Assembly: GCA_013368315.1 (NCBI GenBank)
Contig: JAACJM010000015.1
Span: 806,001-870,000, forward strand
Origin: Tetrapyrgos nigripes
Taxonomy: Eukaryota > Basidiomycota > Agaricomycetes > Agaricales > Campanellaceae
Direction: 5' to 3'
DNA: 64,000 nucleotides
In this document: positions 60,846-64,000 of the stretch, in pieces
Numbering within the stretch: position 1 is the first letter of the stretch
Layout: each line of letters opens with the position of its first letter
Program-made: the position numbers and the translations under genes
Notes under the pieces: model-generated
Told to the model about the DNA's origin: nothing
Databases searched by the model: none
What the model saw: the letters and a program-made list of their open reading frames with translations, nothing else

Positions 60846-61607
60846 TAAGAATGTGGGTAGACGTAGACTTCCGGCTCTCTTCTGTCATACGTTATTCTTA
60901 TTCCTTACAGACATTTGTTCATTGCATCCCCTCATCTCTTCCTCTGAACCCTCGTCGTCTCATCTCTTCATTCTTGCATAACCTTAATCACTTTGCTGCA
61001 TTGTTATTATTGTACCTTACGATCTTTCGTTCGATATCTCGTACATACTGTCGGCCTTTTTTCGCTTTATTGTCACTGCTTCGTGTACCACAACAAACTT
61101 GGAAACGACGTCAGCATATAGATTTGGTTGCGTAAAAACCGTATACTTGTCATGGCCAGTCGCCCATTGATCTTCAGAACCCCTATCAACGAGTGGCTCA
61201 ATCTTTCCCAAATCGTGTAGAGCATATTTTGGCCCTATCCCTGCGGAGCCGCTTACACGATTGTCTGGGGAAACCCGAAGGATTCCATCCAAATCCGTCA
61301 GGGGTAACCCTCTTACGACACTAGCCTGCTTTTGGTCTCTTTCCCAACGAACTGAGTGCTCTAATTTCGACTCCTGAATCAAGGGATGCGGCGACACCGG
61401 ACGGGCGGATGCGATGATGGCCTTCAAGTTTATATACATATTCTGTCAGCTTTGACAGCTACGCAATAAACCGCGTTGTCAATGTGGAACTCGCGTCCTC
61501 CTCAGGGCTGACAGAACAGCTCCCTTTCCTCTACTTCGAGGTTCCCCAGAGGTCTATCGTTTGCCAGGACCGCTTTTTTTTTCTCTTCTTACAGTTTTGA
61601 GCCCACT
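60846..61607. other. Intergenic with one uncertain minus-strand ORF
   Basis: About 760 bases between two plus-strand genes. It includes 3' flank (T/C-rich, 60880-61060), the promoter of the membrane protein gene, and a minus-strand open frame described separately. Confidence 0.4.
61017..61439 (-). CDS. Uncertain small ORF
   Basis: An open frame of 140 codons on the minus strand starting MYINLKAIIASARPVSPHPL. Its composition is protein-like (few runs, balanced charge; for example GGILRV-type turns and DNRVSGSAGIGPKYALHDL). I recognise no family, and its end lies in the T-rich 3' flank of the neighbouring gene. It may be an orphan gene, a remnant or chance. Function not assigned. Confidence 0.2.
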   Translation of the reverse strand: MYINLKAIIASARPVSPHPLIQESKLEHSVRWERDQKQASVVRGLPLTDLDGILRVSPDNRVSGSAGIGPKYALHDLGKIEPLVDRGSEDQWATGHDKYTVFTQPNLYADVVSKFVVVHEAVTIKRKKADSMYEISNERS

Positions 61608-63352
61608 ATGTGGCCTACGTTCAAAACTGAACAGCCGTTTGTGCCTCCTGATTTTACGAAGCAGGATATTGCGTTGGTCAGCCTGGTCTGGGGTTTTACG
61701 GTGAGTGCTTCACTCTAGTCGAGTGCTCTGTGCTTGCTTATATCCTGTTCTGCCAGCTTGGTTTCGGTTACTTCGTTGTGCTTCATGCCGTGCGCCTAAC
61801 AAGGAGGGCTAGACGATTTTCCATGTTCATTATTCTCATATGGGTGAGTAATAATTCCCATTGGATGCTTTGTCTTGTACTTATCGCCAACCTTAGCTCG
61901 AATTGGCAGGGTACAGTCGATCCGCTTGTGCAGTCCATGAACAAGCCCAATAACGAATTTCCCCCTTTCTCAAACGCAGCTCCTCCATCTACGGCATAGT
62001 GTCTATGCTCTACGTCAACTCTGTCGTTCCAAGTAGCTTCTGGATATATTTCGCCATTCTCATGTGAGCCGTTTATCCTTCAATCGCAAATTCTGAAATC
62101 TCAACCTTATGCGCAGAGGATGGATACTGCAGCTACAGTGCCTCATCCAGATTATTGTCAACCGTATTGGTCTGTTGATGTACGATCCTCGGCAGCGTGT
62201 AAGAACATATATCCTATGCTAAGGGATTTTTGCTGATCCAAGCAATGTAGAGGATGTTGAAAATAGGAATGCTCTTGTGGATAGGAGTCTATAACCTTGC
62301 TGGTAACGTCGGCGTTTGTTGACCACCGTTGCTAGTGCTTACAATGCCCTCTTCTAGTTGCGATGATCTGGATACCCGCCCAACTCCAAATCAATGAGAG
62401 CTACATTCACGTTAACAGTGCGTTTCCTCGTCTCTATCATGTGCCAACATGGGGACACATTTACTCAATGTCACTATATTGTTGGGTTTTCAGGGATCTT
62501 TGACCGCCTGGGGAAATGTTTGTATTTACTCACCGACGCCGCCCTGAACTGGTACTTTATACATACTGTCAAGAAGCAACTTGTCACCGCTGGCTTGAGA
62601 AAATATGACCGACTTGTCACTTTCAACGTCTTGATACTCGGGGTCAGTCTTGCTATGGATGCCCTAATTATAGGTGAGGTGAAACCACAAGTTTCGATTT
62701 GGTTTCTGACCCTGTACTTTTGGTTATGCACAGGTGCAATGTTCTTGCCGAATCCATTCCTTTATACAATCTTCCATCCTCTGGCATACACGGTGAAAGT
62801 ATGTAGATCTGCACACTCATTTTTTCTACCATTTCTAACCCATACTTGTAGCTTGAAATAGAAATGACAATGTCAAACCTCATAGTCGCAGTCGCAACGG
62901 ATAGTGGGATTCCTATAGACGTGCGTCTATTTTGCTTTCCACCATTGACTGCCTCCTAAAAACTAAACAGGAATTCGAAACTGGCACCAAGGCCTTCTCC
63001 AGTCACGGATTTGGACCTGTTTCCCAACCGGTCCGATTTCGACATACCCTCTCCATCGATTCTCGTGCTCATCGTGTTGACAGTATCGCATTATCTTGTG
63101 AGCTTTATTGGCACTCAAGGCGGTCTCTCGACGTTACTCATCTCTTGCGTTCTTACAGATAGGACTTCTCCCAGTGGAGCTATTGACTCTCCTTTGCACG
63201 ATATTGACGCTCTCAGTCTGAGGTCTGGCAAGTCCGTTGTATCGGCCAAGCCTCGGTCTGCCAGTGTCGATAGCAAGACTGTTGTCAAGTGCAGCTGCAA
63301 CTGTGGACGCACCTCCTCACCGCACTGTCCTGATCTGCGTACAGAGGTCTGA
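61608..63352 (+). CDS. Seven-transmembrane-type integral membrane protein, uncharacterised
   Basis: Starts MWPTFKTEQPFVPPDFTKQD; about ten small exons with GT..AG introns. Hydrophobic segments in order: IALVSLVWGFTLGFGYFVVL, RFSMFIILIWLELAG, SSIYGIVSMLYVNSVVPSSF, FAILRGWILQLQCLIQIIVN, KIGMLLWIGVYNLAVAMIWI, LYLLTDAALNWYFIHTVKKQ, TFNVLILGVSLAMDALIIG and AMFLPNPFLYTIFHPLAYTV. The segment VNRIFDRLGKCLYLLTDAAL, with the DxALNWYF motif, marks a large membrane protein family of mushroom fungi with unknown function. The C-terminal tail is cytosol-like (EFETGTKAFSSHGFGPVSQP, SGAIDSPLHDIDALSLRSGK) and ends with a Cys cluster CSCNCG...CPDLRTEV. A receptor-like role is possible, not shown. Confidence 0.75.
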
Positions 63353-64000
63353 AAACGATGTCATGTCAACTTTCCGTCCACAAACGTTACATGTGTTGAC
63401 CCAGGGGCCAGCAGTCCATCATCCCGAAGAAAAAAAAGGACAAGCCGTCGATGGAGAACGAAGGAGACATTTCAAGGGCCAAAACAGGATCAGAAAAAGA
63501 AAAAACGCTAATGCCTGGACTCTCAGATTGCTCTCATATCTCAGAGGCTGTGGTAGTGTTTGGTGGATTTTGCATCTTTCTCCCTTGATCTTTCCGTCTG
63601 TGGCCTGTAAAGGCTCAACGCTCAGCCTACGGAGCGGAACGGAATATTCCGTTTTGGGCCTAGTACTTGGCTTACACCGTATATGCTGTTTGATCGATAT
63701 CCGTCGCCTTTCCTGATCATGAGTTAATGAATTCGAAACTGTACTTTAGTAGTCGTGTACTAAGGATCTATAGATGATGTAACTAATAATACAAGTACAT
63801 ACCAATAAGTAGACTCGCGCTGAAGGCGGAGCAATTAGGTCTTCCTTTATGTTTACCACCATGTACGCACTGGCAGTACGCCACAATGTCTCAGGTGTAT
63901 AGCACCCTTCAAGCATCTTCAAGAGTCTTCAAAACCCGGGCTGCCGCGTCCTAAACATCCTAATCGTTGATGCTGAGTATCTCGAGTCGGCCACAATGAC
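63353..64000. other. Intergenic to window end
   Basis: No gene recognised. A perfect 16-base palindrome AACGGAATATTCCGTT lies at 63638-63653. The last 150 bases might be the promoter side of a gene beyond the window. Confidence 0.4.

Noticed and set aside
63237..63716. 159-codon plus-strand ORF at the window end
   Set aside because: Overlaps the last exon of the membrane protein in another frame and then runs into non-coding-like sequence.

Overview
This window is nuclear DNA from a filamentous basidiomycete, most likely a mushroom-forming Agaricomycete. The genes are dense and lie on both strands. They carry many short introns (about 45-70 nt, GT(A/G)NG...YAG). The content is fungal: a class I-III chitin synthase, a HET-domain protein, a coiled-coil F-box protein, DUF3074 and DUF7726 proteins, and a membrane-anchored multicopper oxidase. 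All gene models below were assembled by reading splice sites by eye, so the start codons and minor introns are the weakest parts.

Layout. 0-9 kb: the 3' part of a SulP/STAS transporter (Vsb1-like), a DUF7726 protein, a multicopper oxidase (minus strand) and a HET-domain gene. 9-24 kb: a small Ser/Thr-rich protein, RPC19 (AC19 subunit of RNA polymerases I and III, pieced together from four short exons), a TBC Rab-GAP, a decayed MYND-finger gene, a U1 snRNA gene copy, and a CDF metal transporter. 24-40 kb: a secreted low-complexity protein, a germinal-centre kinase (Nak1/Kic1/MST type), AP-3 delta, a DH-domain RhoGEF, a second U1 snRNA gene copy, and coatomer gamma (SEC21). 40-51 kb: a DUF3074 protein, an F-box protein and three head-to-tail casein kinase 1 genes. 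51-64 kb: chitin synthase, a large disordered protein and a seven-TM-type membrane protein.

The most notable finding is a pair of nearly identical structured RNA genes at 19.4 kb (minus) and 36.1 kb (plus). They begin with the U1 5' splice-site recognition sequence ATACTTACCT and fold into a U1-like cruciform. They share a TATA box and an upstream CCGTGCGCAA element, although the sequence around those elements has diverged. Both are followed by a small telomere-like palindrome. They look like two U1 snRNA loci that differ in the loop bound by U1-70K. The second notable region is the casein kinase 1 array. Copies 2 and 3 sit in a duplicated unit of about 3.36 kb that includes 3' flanking repeats, and copy 2 has a 100-bp tandem duplication across its stop codon.

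Several genes act in membrane traffic (AP-3 delta, COPI gamma, TBC Rab-GAP, RhoGEF, CK1, GCK) and one in wall synthesis (chitin synthase). They are separate housekeeping genes and do not form a cluster with a common product. I saw no transposon ORF, tRNA or CRISPR array.
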